A DNA stretch of 53,356 bases, taken from positions 1 to 53,356 of the forward strand of contig CAMFGW010000021.1 of assembly GCA_945952025.1 (NCBI GenBank), given 5' to 3'. The notes beneath the pieces are model-generated. The model did no database searches and was not told where the DNA came from. It saw only the letters and a list, made by a program, of their open reading frames with translations. The number at the start of each line of letters is the position of its first letter. Position 1 is the stretch's first letter. Source of the DNA: an uncultured Paracoccaceae bacterium. Lineage in GTDB: Bacteria; Pseudomonadota; Alphaproteobacteria; Rhodobacterales; Rhodobacteraceae. Shown here piece by piece: positions 34,577-46,031 of the stretch. The position numbers and the translations under genes are program-made.

Positions 34577-34800
34577 TGGCAGGGGCCGTTGACCCTGCCA
34601 TGCGAAGGCTTGGTCTTTTGTCCCCGCCGATGGCCCAAAGGCCATCGGCCAGCGCCCGCCCCGCCCCGCCCATGGCGGGCGCTTCGCGCCCACCGGGGCA
34701 GGCGCCGGCCTTCGTTGGCTCAGGACATCAAGGGTCCAGCGGCACCGTTTCCACACGGTCGGGGGAAACGCGATGCGTTTCCTTTTCCCGCCCGGCCCGG
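34577..34800 (+). repeat. Convergent-gene structured repeat, copy 4
   Basis: Same element as copies 1-3, between hemN (+) and a glycosyltransferase gene (-). Hairpin 2: GCCGATGGCC (34626-34635) with GGCCATCGGC (34640-34649). Hairpin 3 has a longer loop than in the other copies. The inner part of the compound stem is GGAAACGC/GCGTTTCC. Confidence 0.85.
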
Positions 34801-34810
34801 CCAGTCTGCC

Positions 34811-36030
34811 CTACCCCTGCCCCATCCCCTCCAAGAGGGCGATCTGGCGCGGCAGGCAGACGCGCCGCAGGTCGTAGTCCTTCAGCACGGTCGCGCGGGC
34901 GGCGGCGCGCAGGGGCGCGTCGCGGTCGGGGTTGGCAAGCGCATCGGCCAAGGCCGCCGACCAGCCCGGCACGTCGAAGAAATCCACGAGCCGGCCGTTT
35001 TCGCCGTCGCGGATCACTTCCGTCACCGGCCCGGTGCGCGAGCCGACCACCAGCGCGCCGGCCGCCATCGCCTCGATCATCGACCAGGACAGGACGAAGG
35101 GATAGGTCAGGTAGGCGTGGACGCGCGAAACCTGCATGAGCGAGACGAACTGCCGCCGCTCGATGCGCCCGGTGAAGTGGACGCGCGCGGGGTCGATGCG
35201 GTCCTTGACCTCTGACAGGAATACCTCTCTCCAGGTCCCCTTTTCTGGCGCGCGGCCATAGCTTTGCCCATCGGCGCCGACGATGACGACCTGGGCTTCG
35301 GGCCGCGCGGCCAAGAGGTCGGGCAGAGCGCGCATCAGGATGTGATAGCCGCGATAGGGCTCGAGGTTGCGGTTGACGAAGGTCAGCACCTCGTCCCCGG
35401 CCTTCAGGATCAGGTCGGTGCCCGGAATGCCGAACCGGGCGAGCGCGTCGGGCCGGACCTGGTCGGTGTCGATGCCATCATGGATGACGGTGATCTTGCG
35501 CTCGATCTCCGGCGGGAAGGACGCGGCCTGCCAGCGGGTGGGCGCGAGGCCGGCGTCGGCGTCGACCATCTGGTGCAGGATGTGCGAGGCGCGGGCGGTC
35601 GTCGCGATGCGGGTCGTCAGGCTCGTGGCCTGGAACTCGGGGTCGAAGTCGGAATCGAGCCCGGTCGCGCGGTAGCAGAACTCGGCATAGTCGAGGATCT
35701 TCGCCTCGGGCCAGACCTGGCGCAGGAACATCAGCTCGCCCCAGCCGTTGTGGCCCACGATCAGATCGGGCGTGTAGAGGTGGCGGTCGCGCAACTGCGA
35801 GGCCGCGCCCGCCACCATCTCGCCCCGCGCGCTCACGTCGGCGAAGGTCGCGCCGATGCCGTTCAGGCGTCCGGCCTGCGGGCTTTTGTAATAGAAGGTG
35901 CGGACCGGCTGGGCGGGCTTTTCATTGGCCTTGTCCCCCAGGCCCAGCACCTTGTGGCCGCGCCGTTCCATGGCCGGGGCCAGATGGACGAACTGGCCGG
36001 GGAAGTTCTGGTGGACGAACAGGATGCGCA

Positions 36031-36031
<1 letters not shown>
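34811..36031 (-). CDS. Glycosyltransferase, GT4-like
   Basis: A 406-aa two-domain (GT-B) glycosyltransferase. The N-terminus is MRILFVHQNFPGQFVHLAPA. The C-terminal nucleotide-sugar domain has FVNRNLEPYRGYHILMRALP, VHFTGRIERRQFVSLMQVSRVHAYLTYP and the acidic pair in SWSMIEAMAAGALVVGS. Related proteins act in surface polysaccharide synthesis. Its start overlaps the stop of the ABC ATPase gene by 1 nt. Confidence 0.88.
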
Positions 36032-37655
<1,624 letters not shown>

Positions 37656-37659
<4 letters not shown>

Positions 37660-38759
37660 GCGAAGGTCTTTCGCGGATCGAAGGCGTCCCGCACGCCCTC
37701 GAAGATGAAGATCAGAAGGGCGAGCATGATGGCGAAGGTGAAGAAGGCGGTGAAGCCGAGCCAGGGCGCCTGAAGGTTGTCCTTGGCCTGCTGGGTCAGC
37801 TCGCCGAGCGACGGCAGGTTCTGCGGCAGGCCGAAGCCCAGGAAATCGAGTGCGGCGAGCGAGCCGATGGCGCCGGTGACGATGAAGGGCAGGAAGGTCA
37901 GCGTGGCGACCATGGCATTGGGCAGGATGTGGCGGAACATGATGGCACGGTCCGACACGCCCAGCGCGCGGGCGGCGCGGACATATTCGAAGTTGCGCGC
38001 CCGCAGGAATTCCGCCCGCACGACGCCGACAAGGCCCGTCCAGCCGAAAAGGACCGACAGGGTGACCAGCAGCCAGAAGCTGCGGCCAAGGACGGCGAAG
38101 AGGATGATGATGACGTAAAGCGCAGGGGTTCCGTTCCAGATCTCGATCACGCGCTGGAAGATCAGGTCGGTCTTCCCGCCGAAATAGCCCTGCACGGCAC
38201 CGGCCATGACACCCAGGATGCTCGACCCGACCGAGACGAGGATGGCGAAGATGATCGACAGCCGGAAGCCGTAGATGACGCGGGCCAGAACATCGCGCGA
38301 GGTGTCGTCGGTGCCAAGCCAATGCGCGGCATCGGGGGCGGATGGCGCGGGTCCGACGTTGTTGATAGTCTGGTAGCTGTAGGGGATCGGCGGCCAGATC
38401 ATCCAGCCCTTCTGCACCGCCTCGCCCTTGTAGCTGCCGGTTTCGGCGGCGGCGCGGGTGGCGGCGGGGTCGTCGAAACAGTCGGGCAGGCCGCCGGTGA
38501 CGATCAGGCACTGGACGCCGTCGTCGGTATAGTTGGCTTCGGTCTTGAAGTCGCCGCCGAAGGCCGTCTCTGGGTAGAAATGCAGGACGGGGCTGTAGAT
38601 CTCGCCCCGGTAGCTCAGGACGATGGGGCGGTCGTTGGCGATGAATTCTGCAAAGAGCGACAGGCCGAAGAGCAGGGAAAAGAGGACCAGCGACCAGAAG
38701 GCGCGGCCGTTTTCACGGAAGGTGCGCCAGCGGCGCCGGGCGATCGGGGACAGGGCCAT
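37656..38759 (-). CDS. yejE: ABC transporter permease YejE
   Basis: A 367-aa inner-membrane permease with an N-terminal membrane segment, a periplasmic insert (about 45-150) and a DppC-like permease domain (ARVIYGFRLSIIFAILVSV, and the EAA-like loop ARNFEYVRAARALGVSDRAI). It overlaps yejF and yejB, indicating translational coupling. Confidence 0.93.
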
Positions 38760-39844
38760 CAGCCGTCCCTCGTCCCGAAGTCGATCCTTGGATCGACAAG
38801 CATGTAGGTCAGGTCCGACAGGATGCCGACGATCAGCCCCATCAGGCCGAAGGTGTAAAGCGTGCCGAAGACGACCGGATAGTCGCGCTGCAGGGCGGCC
38901 TCATAGCCCATGCGGCCAAGGCCATCGAGGCTGAAGATCACCTCGATCAACAGTCCCCCGCCGAAAAGGACCGACAGAAGAAGCCCCGGGAACCCGGCGA
39001 TGACGATCAGCATCGCGTTGCGGAAGACATGGCCGTAAAGCACGCTCCGCTCGCTCAGGCCCTTGGCGCGGGCGGTCATGACATATTGCTTGTTGATCTC
39101 GTCCAGGAAGCTGTTCTTCGTCAGCAGCGTCAGCGTCGCGAAGCTGGCGATGGTCGAGGCGATGGTCGGCAGGGTGATGTGCCAGAAATAGTCGCCGATC
39201 TTGCCCAGAAGGCCCAGCTGGTCCCACCCTTCGGATGTCAGGCCGCGCAGGGGGAAGATGCGCCAGTAGCTGCCGCCGGCAAAGAGGACGATCAGCATCA
39301 CGGCGAAGAGGAAGCCCGGGATGGCGTAGCCGACGATGATGACGCCCGATGTCCAGGTGTCGAAGGGCGTACCATCGCGCACCGCCTTGCGGATGCCGAG
39401 TGGGATCGAGATCAGGTAGGCCAGAAGCGTGGACCAGAGGCCGAGCGAGATCGACACCGGCAGCTTTTCGATCACCAGGTCGACGACCGAGGCGGACTTG
39501 AACCAGCTTTGCCCGAAGTCGAAGCGCAGGTAGTTGCCCATCATGATCAGAAAGCGCTTCCAGGCGGGCTGGTCGAAACCGAATTCCTTTTCGAGTTTCG
39601 CGATGAATTCGGGCGGCAGGCCGCGGGCGCCAACGTATTTCTCGTTGGTGCCGCCGGTGTCGATGCCCGCATCGGCGCCGCTGCCGGTGACGCTCTTCAT
39701 CACGTCGCCCTCGCCCTGCGCCTTGGCGATATAGGTTTCGATCGGACCGCCGGGCACGAACTGGGTCAGGGCGAAATTGACCAGCATGATCCCGATCAGC
39801 GTCGGAATCGTCAGCATCAGCCTGCGAAGGATGTAGGCGCCCAT
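38759..39844 (-). CDS. yejB: ABC transporter permease YejB
   Basis: A 361-aa DppB-type permease. The first helix is MGAYILRRLMLTIPTLIGIM, and the EAA-type loop is NKQYVMTARAKGLSERSVLY. The periplasmic insert GGPIETYIAKAQGEGDVM is typical of YejB. It pairs with YejE to form the channel. Confidence 0.93.
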   Translation of the reverse strand: MGAYILRRLMLTIPTLIGIMLVNFALTQFVPGGPIETYIAKAQGEGDVMKSVTGSGADAGIDTGGTNEKYVGARGLPPEFIAKLEKEFGFDQPAWKRFLIMMGNYLRFDFGQSWFKSASVVDLVIEKLPVSISLGLWSTLLAYLISIPLGIRKAVRDGTPFDTWTSGVIIVGYAIPGFLFAVMLIVLFAGGSYWRIFPLRGLTSEGWDQLGLLGKIGDYFWHITLPTIASTIASFATLTLLTKNSFLDEINKQYVMTARAKGLSERSVLYGHVFRNAMLIVIAGFPGLLLSVLFGGGLLIEVIFSLDGLGRMGYEAALQRDYPVVFGTLYTFGLMGLIVGILSDLTYMLVDPRIDFGTRDG

Positions 39845-39881
39845 ACCCCTGCCCGTTCTGCCCCGCGCTTCGTCCGGCGCG

Positions 39882-41735
39882 TTACCTGATGGCCCCCGCG
39901 GCCTTCAAGGCGTCGGCCTTGGCTGCGTCATACCACCAGAAGTCCATCTCGCCCAGCGCATAGGGCGGAAGGGTCTGGGGATGGGCGTAAAGGTCGAAAT
40001 AGGCCACCGTGTCCTTGTTCTTGTACCATTCCGGCACGCGGAACTGGGTCGCGCGCAGAACGCGGTCGAGCGCCTTTACCGCGATCGTCAACTCGGCCTT
40101 GCTGCCCGCCTGCATCACCTTCTCGATCAGCGCATCGACGGCCGGATCGGCAAGGCCCATCGAGTTGAAGGCGTCATTCACGCCCTGGCTGCCGAAATAC
40201 TGGATGAGGCCCGAGCCCGGCTCCTCGCCGGTCGGAAACTGGTCGGTGATGATGTCGAAATCGTGCGAGCGGCTGCGGCGGACATATTGCGCGTCATCGA
40301 CATGTTGCAGGACGGCGTCGACGCCCAGCTTGCGCAGGTTCTCGACAAAGGGATTGATCACCCGGTCGAAGGCATTGTCCTGTTCCAGGAACTCGACCTT
40401 CAGCGTCTCGCCCTTGGCGTTCCGGCGCATCCCGTCGCTGCCCACCGCCCAGCCCGCCTGGTCCAGAAGGTCCGACGCCTTGCGCAGGTTGCCGCGATCC
40501 ATCTGACGGGGGCCAGAGACGGGCGCCATCACCGGCGGCTGGTCCAGAACGCCGGGCGGCAGCTTGTCCTTCAGGGGTTCCAGAAGCGCCAGTTCCTCGG
40601 GCGAGGGCAGGCCTGTCGCGGCGAGGGTCGAATTTTCCCAGAAGGAATTGATGCGGGCATAAAGGTTGTAGAAGAGCGTGGCGTTCGACCATTCGAAGTT
40701 GAACATCAGCCCGATCGCCTCGCGCACGCGCGGGTCCTGGAACTTGTCGCGGCGCAGGTTGAAGACGAAGGCCTGGTTGTTGGCGATGTTGCCGTTCGGC
40801 AGTTCCGCCTTGACGACCCAGCCCTTCTGGATGGCCGGAAAATCATAGCCCGTCGCCCAGTTCTTCGACGAGTTTTCGTTGCGGAACAGGTAGGCGCCGG
40901 ACTTGAACCCCTCGAACGCCGCCGTCGGGTCGCCGAAATATTCGATGCGCAGCCGGTCGAAATTGTAGCGCCCGACGTTGTTCGGCAGGTCCTTGCCCCA
41001 CCAGTTCGGGTTGCGCTTGTAGATGACGCGCTGGTTGCTGTCGAACCGGTCAAGCATGTAGGGGCCCGATCCGGGGCCGGGGTCCATGCGCGTCTCGTCC
41101 AGCCGCGCGCCGGTCTTTTCGAACCAGGCCTTCGACATCACGGACAGGCCCCCGACGATCTGGATGCGGTCGCGGGGCGGGCTGTCGGGCTTGAAGGTAT
41201 ATTTGACGTGGGTGGGGTCGATGACCTCGACCTTGTCGAGGAACTTGGTCAGCACCGCCTGGAACGAAACCAGGCCCTGATCGCGGAAAAGCCCGGTCGT
41301 GAAGGCCACGTCCGCCGCTGTCATGGGCGATCCGTCCGAAAAGGTGATGTTCGGGCGCAGGGTGAAGATGACCCAGGCCTTGTCCTTGGGATATTCGAGC
41401 GACTGGCAAAGCAGGCAGTAGAGCGTGCCGACCTCGTCCGCCGTGCCTTCCATCATCGACTCGTAGCCGATGCTGGAAAGGGCGGCGGCGGTGCCTTTTA
41501 CGGTGTAGGGATTGAACTGGTCGAAGGTGCCGTAGGTCGCCTCCGACATCTCGCCGCCTTTCGGCGCGTCGGGATTGACGTAATCGTAATGCTTGAAATC
41601 GGCCGGCAGCTTCGGCGGGTCGCCAAAGGTCGTGATGGCGTAGGAGGTGATCGTATCCTCGGCCCAAAGCGCCGCGGGGGCTGCCAGCGCCGCCAGCGCG
41701 AGCGTCATGCCGACGAAAAAGTCGCGCTGAGCCAT
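39882..41735 (-). CDS. yejA: Extracellular solute-binding protein, family 5 (YejA-like)
   Basis: A 617-aa periplasmic peptide-binding protein. The signal peptide is about residues 1-25 (VGMTLALAALAAPAALWA). SBP family 5 patterns include PKGGEMSEATYGTFDQFNPY, TLRPNITFSDGSPMTAADV and FNLRRDKFQDPRVREAIGLM. First gene of the yejABEF unit, 37 nt before yejB. Confidence 0.93.
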   Translation of the reverse strand: MAQRDFFVGMTLALAALAAPAALWAEDTITSYAITTFGDPPKLPADFKHYDYVNPDAPKGGEMSEATYGTFDQFNPYTVKGTAAALSSIGYESMMEGTADEVGTLYCLLCQSLEYPKDKAWVIFTLRPNITFSDGSPMTAADVAFTTGLFRDQGLVSFQAVLTKFLDKVEVIDPTHVKYTFKPDSPPRDRIQIVGGLSVMSKAWFEKTGARLDETRMDPGPGSGPYMLDRFDSNQRVIYKRNPNWWGKDLPNNVGRYNFDRLRIEYFGDPTAAFEGFKSGAYLFRNENSSKNWATGYDFPAIQKGWVVKAELPNGNIANNQAFVFNLRRDKFQDPRVREAIGLMFNFEWSNATLFYNLYARINSFWENSTLAATGLPSPEELALLEPLKDKLPPGVLDQPPVMAPVSGPRQMDRGNLRKASDLLDQAGWAVGSDGMRRNAKGETLKVEFLEQDNAFDRVINPFVENLRKLGVDAVLQHVDDAQYVRRSRSHDFDIITDQFPTGEEPGSGLIQYFGSQGVNDAFNSMGLADPAVDALIEKVMQAGSKAELTIAVKALDRVLRATQFRVPEWYKNKDTVAYFDLYAHPQTLPPYALGEMDFWWYDAAKADALKAAGAIR

Positions 41736-41845
41736 GAGGTTTCTCCCTGCCTGCGGGCCTAGCTAATGCGCCCCGCGCCCCTTCCGCAAGGTTTGCCGGT
41801 CCCTGGCCGCCCACACGCGGGCCGACAATTGCGTGAACGACGGCA

Positions 41846-41878
41846 AGAAAAAGGGCCGCTCCTTGCCGGGCGGCCCCT
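41846..41878 (-). terminator. Rho-independent terminator of the cytochrome c gene
   Basis: On the minus strand GGGCCGC and GCGGCCC (plus coordinates 41870-41876 and 41853-41859) pair and are followed by TTTTTC. It lies about 45 nt after the cytochrome c stop. Confidence 0.75.
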
Positions 41879-41922
41879 GTCGATCGGTCGGCCCCGTGCG
41901 GCCGACGTGTCCTTTTCCGCGC

Positions 41923-42447
41923 TTACTTGATCGTCGCCAGATAGGCGATGAGGTTGGCGCGGTCCTCGACCTTGGGCAGGCCGGCGAAGGTCATCTTCGT
42001 GCCCGGGATGTCCTTCTTCGGGTTCTCGATCCAGGTGTCGAGCGATTTCGGGTCCCAGGTGCCGCCGTGGTTCTTCACGCCATCGGAATAGGCGAAGCCC
42101 GCGACCGAACCCACGGCCCGGCCCACGATCCCGTTCAGGTGCGGACCGACGGAATCGCTGCCGTCGACCTTGTGGCAGGCCTTGCACTTGTTGAAGATCG
42201 TCTCGCCCTTCTTGGCGTCGGCCGAGGCATAGACCGTGTCGAAGTCCGGGCCGGCCTCGGCGGTCGAACCGCCCGCCGCCTCACCGCCGCTGACCGCGAC
42301 CGAATAGGCCTGCGCCGGCTCTTCGCCACCGACCTTCGCGGGTTCCATGCTGTAAAGCGATTCGGCACCCCACTTCACCAGGAAAAAGATCAGTGCGGCC
42401 CCGCAAAGCGCGCCCACGGTTTTCGTTGCAGTCATCGTGTCGAACAT
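41923..42447 (-). CDS. cycM: Membrane-anchored cytochrome c552 (CycM-like)
   Basis: A 174-aa protein with an N-terminal membrane anchor (about 10-30: TVGALCGAALIFFLVKWGAE), an acidic Ala/Gly-rich linker, and a class I cytochrome c domain with heme motif C88-K-A-C-H92 and Met ligand in PGTKMTF. In Paracoccus this cytochrome carries electrons from bc1 to terminal oxidases. The start at 42445-42447 is chosen because the anchor follows directly; the frame is open to 42537. Confidence 0.9.
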   Translation of the reverse strand: MFDTMTATKTVGALCGAALIFFLVKWGAESLYSMEPAKVGGEEPAQAYSVAVSGGEAAGGSTAEAGPDFDTVYASADAKKGETIFNKCKACHKVDGSDSVGPHLNGIVGRAVGSVAGFAYSDGVKNHGGTWDPKSLDTWIENPKKDIPGTKMTFAGLPKVEDRANLIAYLATIK

Positions 42448-42598
42448 GTCGGCCCCGGCCTCGCCTGTCTTGTCGGTCGTGTCTTTTAGGTCGTGTCTGT
42501 TTGTCGTCTGGCGGTATCTATCCGCTTCCCCCCGCAAGGATCAAGGTATAGTTAGCCCGCCAGCCCGCCCAAAAGGGGCCCTGACCGGAGCCTGACAC

Positions 42599-43429
42599 AT
42601 GACCGGCCGCATCTCGTTCCAGGGGGAACCCGGCGCCTATTCGCACCAGGCCTGCCGCCAGGCACGTCCCGACCACGAGGCCGTACCCTGCGCGACCTTC
42701 GAGGATACGATCGAGATGTGCCGGCGCGGCGAGACGGACCTTGCCATGCTGCCGGTCGAAAATTCGACCTACGGGCGCGTCGCCGACATTCACCACCTGC
42801 TGCCCGAAAGCGGGCTTCATATCGTCGACGAAGCCTTCGTCAGGGTCCACATCAACCTTCTGGCCGTGCCGGGCACGCCCCTGTCGGCGGTCAAGCGGGC
42901 GATGAGCCACACGGTCCTTTTGGGCCAGTGCCGGGGCTTCCTGAAAAAGCACGGGCTGACGCCGGTGACGGGCGCCGACACGGCCGGATCGGCGCGCGCG
43001 GTCGCGGAAAAGGGCGAGCCCCAGCTCGCGGCGCTTGCGTCCGAGCTTGCGGGCGAGATCTACGGGCTCGACCTTCTGGCGCGCCATATCGAGGACCGGT
43101 CGAACAATACCACGCGCTTCCTGGTGATGGCGCGCGAACCCGACCTGCGGCGGCGGGCCGACAAGATGATGACCAGCTTCGTCTTCCGTGTCCGCAACAT
43201 CCCGGCGGCGCTTTTCAAGGCCATGGGCGGGTTCGCGACGAACGGCGTCAACATGACCAAGCTGGAAAGCTACATGGTCGACGGCATCTTTTCGGCGACG
43301 CAGTTCTATTCCGACATCGAGGGCCATCCCGACGATGAAAACGTCCGCCTCGCACTGGATGAGCTGGCCTATTTCACCAGCGAGGTGAAGCTTCTGGGCG
43401 TCTATCCGGCCGACCCGCTGCGCGGCTAG
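42599..43429 (+). CDS. pheA: Prephenate dehydratase
   Basis: A 276-aa enzyme of phenylalanine synthesis that turns prephenate into phenylpyruvate. It has no chorismate mutase domain. The catalytic part (about 1-185) has FQGEPGAYSHQA, LPVENSTYGRV and the NNTTRF motif; the C-terminal ACT domain (about 195-270) has FKAMGGFATNGVNMTKLES for Phe feedback control. GGAG lies 8 nt before the ATG. The stop codon interleaves with that of the convergent patatin gene. Confidence 0.95.
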   Translation: MTGRISFQGEPGAYSHQACRQARPDHEAVPCATFEDTIEMCRRGETDLAMLPVENSTYGRVADIHHLLPESGLHIVDEAFVRVHINLLAVPGTPLSAVKRAMSHTVLLGQCRGFLKKHGLTPVTGADTAGSARAVAEKGEPQLAALASELAGEIYGLDLLARHIEDRSNNTTRFLVMAREPDLRRRADKMMTSFVFRVRNIPAALFKAMGGFATNGVNMTKLESYMVDGIFSATQFYSDIEGHPDDENVRLALDELAYFTSEVKLLGVYPADPLRG

Positions 43430-44601
43430 CCGCCCGGCCCCAGGACGAAGCGTTGCAGGCGCGGGGGCCGGTCCAGCCAGAGCGTCTGGTCCAGCCCGAC
43501 CGTCTGGCCCGCCGCGAAAAGCCGGGCCATCGCCGTCTTGTCGAAGCTGATCGGATCTGGCGGCGTGATCTTGTCGGGGATGTAGGTCAGCCTCGTCGGA
43601 ATGCCGGCATTCTTCGTCATCACGAAGGCAAGCTCGGTCTCGCGGTAAAGCGATTCGCGCAGCATCTGGCTGATGCTCTTGCCGGTGATGCCCAGGATCG
43701 TGTTCTTCACCGGCGCGCCGAAGGTTCCCAGGCACATGCAGGCGTTCAGCACCATGTAGACATGTCGGGTCCGGTAGTGCCCCGCGATCATGAAATCCCG
43801 CAAGAGGATCGACGACTTCACGCCGCCGTCGACATGCATGTGCGGAGGTCCGCCCCGTCCATCATTGATGAAAACCGGCGGAAAAACCCCCGGCACCGAG
43901 GCCGAGGCCAGCATGGCATCTATAAAGCGGTCGCGCTTGTCCGGCAGGTCGCTGGCGGCCAGGCCGCCCATGTCCCAGACCACGCTTTCGCCCTGATCGA
44001 GGTCGGTCGAGGCAATGTAGAGCCGCCGGCCCTTCTTCTGCTCGCGGGCGATCAGGTCCAGAAAGCCGGGGGTGACGACCTCAGCTATCCGGGCGCGCAA
44101 GGGGGCGCTGCTCAGCGCCGCATTTGACAAAAGGCCGCGAAGGCCGCGATCGCGGAAGATGTCGCGATCGTGGATCTGGGTGTAGAACCGGCGAAGCTCT
44201 TCGTCGTAGGCGGGTCCGGCGAAGGCCAGGGGCGCGATCAGGGCGCCGGTCGAAACACCGGTCACGACATCAAACTCGGGCCGCTTGCCGCTCTGCGTCC
44301 AGCCGTAAAGGACACCCGCCCCATAGGCGCCGTTCGATCCGCCGCCCGACAGGACCAGCACGTTCAGGTCATCGTCACTGCCGAACCGCTTCGGCGCCGA
44401 CCCGGCCAGGATCGAGGCCTGCGGCGCCAGCACATTGATCCGGCTCTGGGCGTCGTAAAGGGGCAGCGCACCCGGAGGCTCTTCGGCGGTGATATCGGCG
44501 CCCATGCCGGGACGCTCGCCCCCGCAGGCCGCAAGCGCGAGGGCCGCCGCAAGAGCGACCCAAGGAAGCGCCCGCACGGGTGCCGTCAACTCCCGAACCA
44601 C
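43426..44601 (-). CDS. Patatin-like phospholipase lipoprotein
   Basis: A 391-aa protein. The N-terminal signal ends in a lipobox (LALAAC, Cys about 26). The patatin fold shows the oxyanion loop SGGGSNGAYGAGVL, nucleophile motif GVSTG (G-X-S-X-G) and the catalytic Asp in VDGGV. It probably acts on membrane lipids at the envelope. It overlaps the 3' end of the upstream HAD-UbiA gene by 16 nt. Confidence 0.88.
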   Translation of the reverse strand: MVRELTAPVRALPWVALAAALALAACGGERPGMGADITAEEPPGALPLYDAQSRINVLAPQASILAGSAPKRFGSDDDLNVLVLSGGGSNGAYGAGVLYGWTQSGKRPEFDVVTGVSTGALIAPLAFAGPAYDEELRRFYTQIHDRDIFRDRGLRGLLSNAALSSAPLRARIAEVVTPGFLDLIAREQKKGRRLYIASTDLDQGESVVWDMGGLAASDLPDKRDRFIDAMLASASVPGVFPPVFINDGRGGPPHMHVDGGVKSSILLRDFMIAGHYRTRHVYMVLNACMCLGTFGAPVKNTILGITGKSISQMLRESLYRETELAFVMTKNAGIPTRLTYIPDKITPPDPISFDKTAMARLFAAGQTVGLDQTLWLDRPPRLQRFVLGPGG

Positions 44602-46031
44602 TTGGTCCAGAGCCCTGCTGCCCAGAAAATCGGCGCCAGCGTCAGCATCAGGAGCCCGATGCCGAACTTGTCGCGCGTCGCGAATACGATCGGGTCATAG
44701 TCCTGCTTGCCATACCAGCCGAGCGCCACCATCCGCACGAGCCAGATGGCCATCGGGATCATGGCGACCCACAAGAGCCAGATCGTCGGGTAGAGAAGGC
44801 GCGCCTGATCGGAAAGCGTATAGAGGAAGAAGATCAGAAGGGCGCCGACGGTCCCCAGGCCCGCGACGTTCAACAGATCGCCCCGGTCCTTTCGGGAATA
44901 GCCCCGGCCCGGCAGGCGCTCGTCCGATTTTGCCAGCGTCAGTTCGGTCAGCCGCTTGACGCAGCCGAGCGCGATGAAGATCGGGAAGATGAAGATCAGG
45001 ATGTAGATCGAGACGCTCAGCTGACCCGCCGCCGCACCGGCAACGACGCGGATCGTGTAAAGGGCGGCGAGGGTGGCCACGTCGACCCAGCGCATGCGCT
45101 TCAGCTTCAGCGAATAGGCCAGCGACAGGGTCATGTAGACCAGGAGCGTGAAGAGGAATGCGCCGTTCAGGCAGAGCGCGATCACCAGCGCCGTTCCCGC
45201 GCAAAGGGCGGATGTGGCGACCCCGATCGGGATCGGCACCTTGCCCGAGGCGAAGGGCCGGTATTGCTTGGTCGGGTGCAGCCGGTCGGCCTCGAGGTCG
45301 AGAAGGTCGTTGACGACATAGATCGACGAGGCCGCGAGCGAGAAGGCGACCATACCCCACAGGATCGGGATCAGGGTCTGCAGGTCGAAATGGTGCGCAG
45401 CGATCAGAGGCAGGATCAGAAGGATGTTCTTGACCCACTGATGCGGCCGGAGCGCCTTGAGGATGGCGCGCGGCTCGAGGCTGCCGGGAAGTTTCGTGAC
45501 CTCCCTGCCCCGGCTTTCCAGGACCCGCGCCGCCGCTTCGTTGCCGACGACATAGGGGTGGTCGCAGCGGTCCCAGACGGCCATGTCCACCTTGCTGTCG
45601 CCGGCATAATCGAAGCCGCCGTCGCCCAGCGCCTCGACCAGCGCGTCGGCCTTGGCGCGGCCGGTCAGGTTCACCCGCCCGTCCGAGGCGAAGACGCGGG
45701 GGCTGAGGCCGTAGTCCGCCGCCAGCCGCTCGACCAGGCTCCGGTCAGAGCCAGAGGCCAGGATCACGTCGCGCCCGGCGATGCGGGCGTTGAGCGCGAG
45801 GTCGGCCACCTCGGCGTTGACGGGCAGAAGGTCGGTGCGGATCACCGCGACCTCGGCCAGGCGCTCCTTCAGCCGGGCGCGGTTTCCAAGGTGCGAGGCA
45901 AGCGCCCCGAGCGTCGCGAAGGGCGCGTGGCCAAGGCCGGACCAGAGACATTCCCACAAGAGGTCGGTCCTGAGGAAGGTGCCGTCCACATCCAGGACGA
46001 GTGGCTTTTCGACAGGGTTTTGGGCCTTCAA
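44586..46031 (-). CDS. UbiA-family prenyltransferase fused to an N-terminal HAD domain
   Basis: A 481-aa fusion. Residues about 1-190 are a HAD-like phosphatase domain (DVDGTFLRTD, later YAGDSKVDMAVW). Residues about 195-481 are a membrane-embedded UbiA prenyltransferase with the Asp-rich motif NDLLDLEADRLHPTK and about 8 helices. The UbiA part resembles decaprenyl-phosphate phosphoribosyltransferase-like proteins; the true substrate is unknown. It overlaps the lytic transglycosylase stop (ATGA). Confidence 0.88.
   Translation of the reverse strand: MKAQNPVEKPLVLDVDGTFLRTDLLWECLWSGLGHAPFATLGALASHLGNRARLKERLAEVAVIRTDLLPVNAEVADLALNARIAGRDVILASGSDRSLVERLAADYGLSPRVFASDGRVNLTGRAKADALVEALGDGGFDYAGDSKVDMAVWDRCDHPYVVGNEAAARVLESRGREVTKLPGSLEPRAILKALRPHQWVKNILLILPLIAAHHFDLQTLIPILWGMVAFSLAASSIYVVNDLLDLEADRLHPTKQYRPFASGKVPIPIGVATSALCAGTALVIALCLNGAFLFTLLVYMTLSLAYSLKLKRMRWVDVATLAALYTIRVVAGAAAGQLSVSIYILIFIFPIFIALGCVKRLTELTLAKSDERLPGRGYSRKDRGDLLNVAGLGTVGALLIFFLYTLSDQARLLYPTIWLLWVAMIPMAIWLVRMVALGWYGKQDYDPIVFATRDKFGIGLLMLTLAPIFWAAGLWTKWFGS

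Noticed and set aside
34576-35139. Short proteins encoded in the repeat copies (shared peptides around SACPGG and KTKPSHGR-like stretches)
   Set aside because: The peptides are shared only because the DNA repeat is shared; reading frames differ in length and open end, and base changes favour pairing rather than codons.
39981-41762. 593-codon plus-strand frame opposite yejA
   Set aside because: Shadow frame of a well-supported solute-binding protein gene.
42445-42537. N-terminal extension of the cytochrome c gene
   Set aside because: The extra 30 residues precede the membrane anchor without a ribosome site; starting at 42447 gives the normal CycM-type N-terminus.
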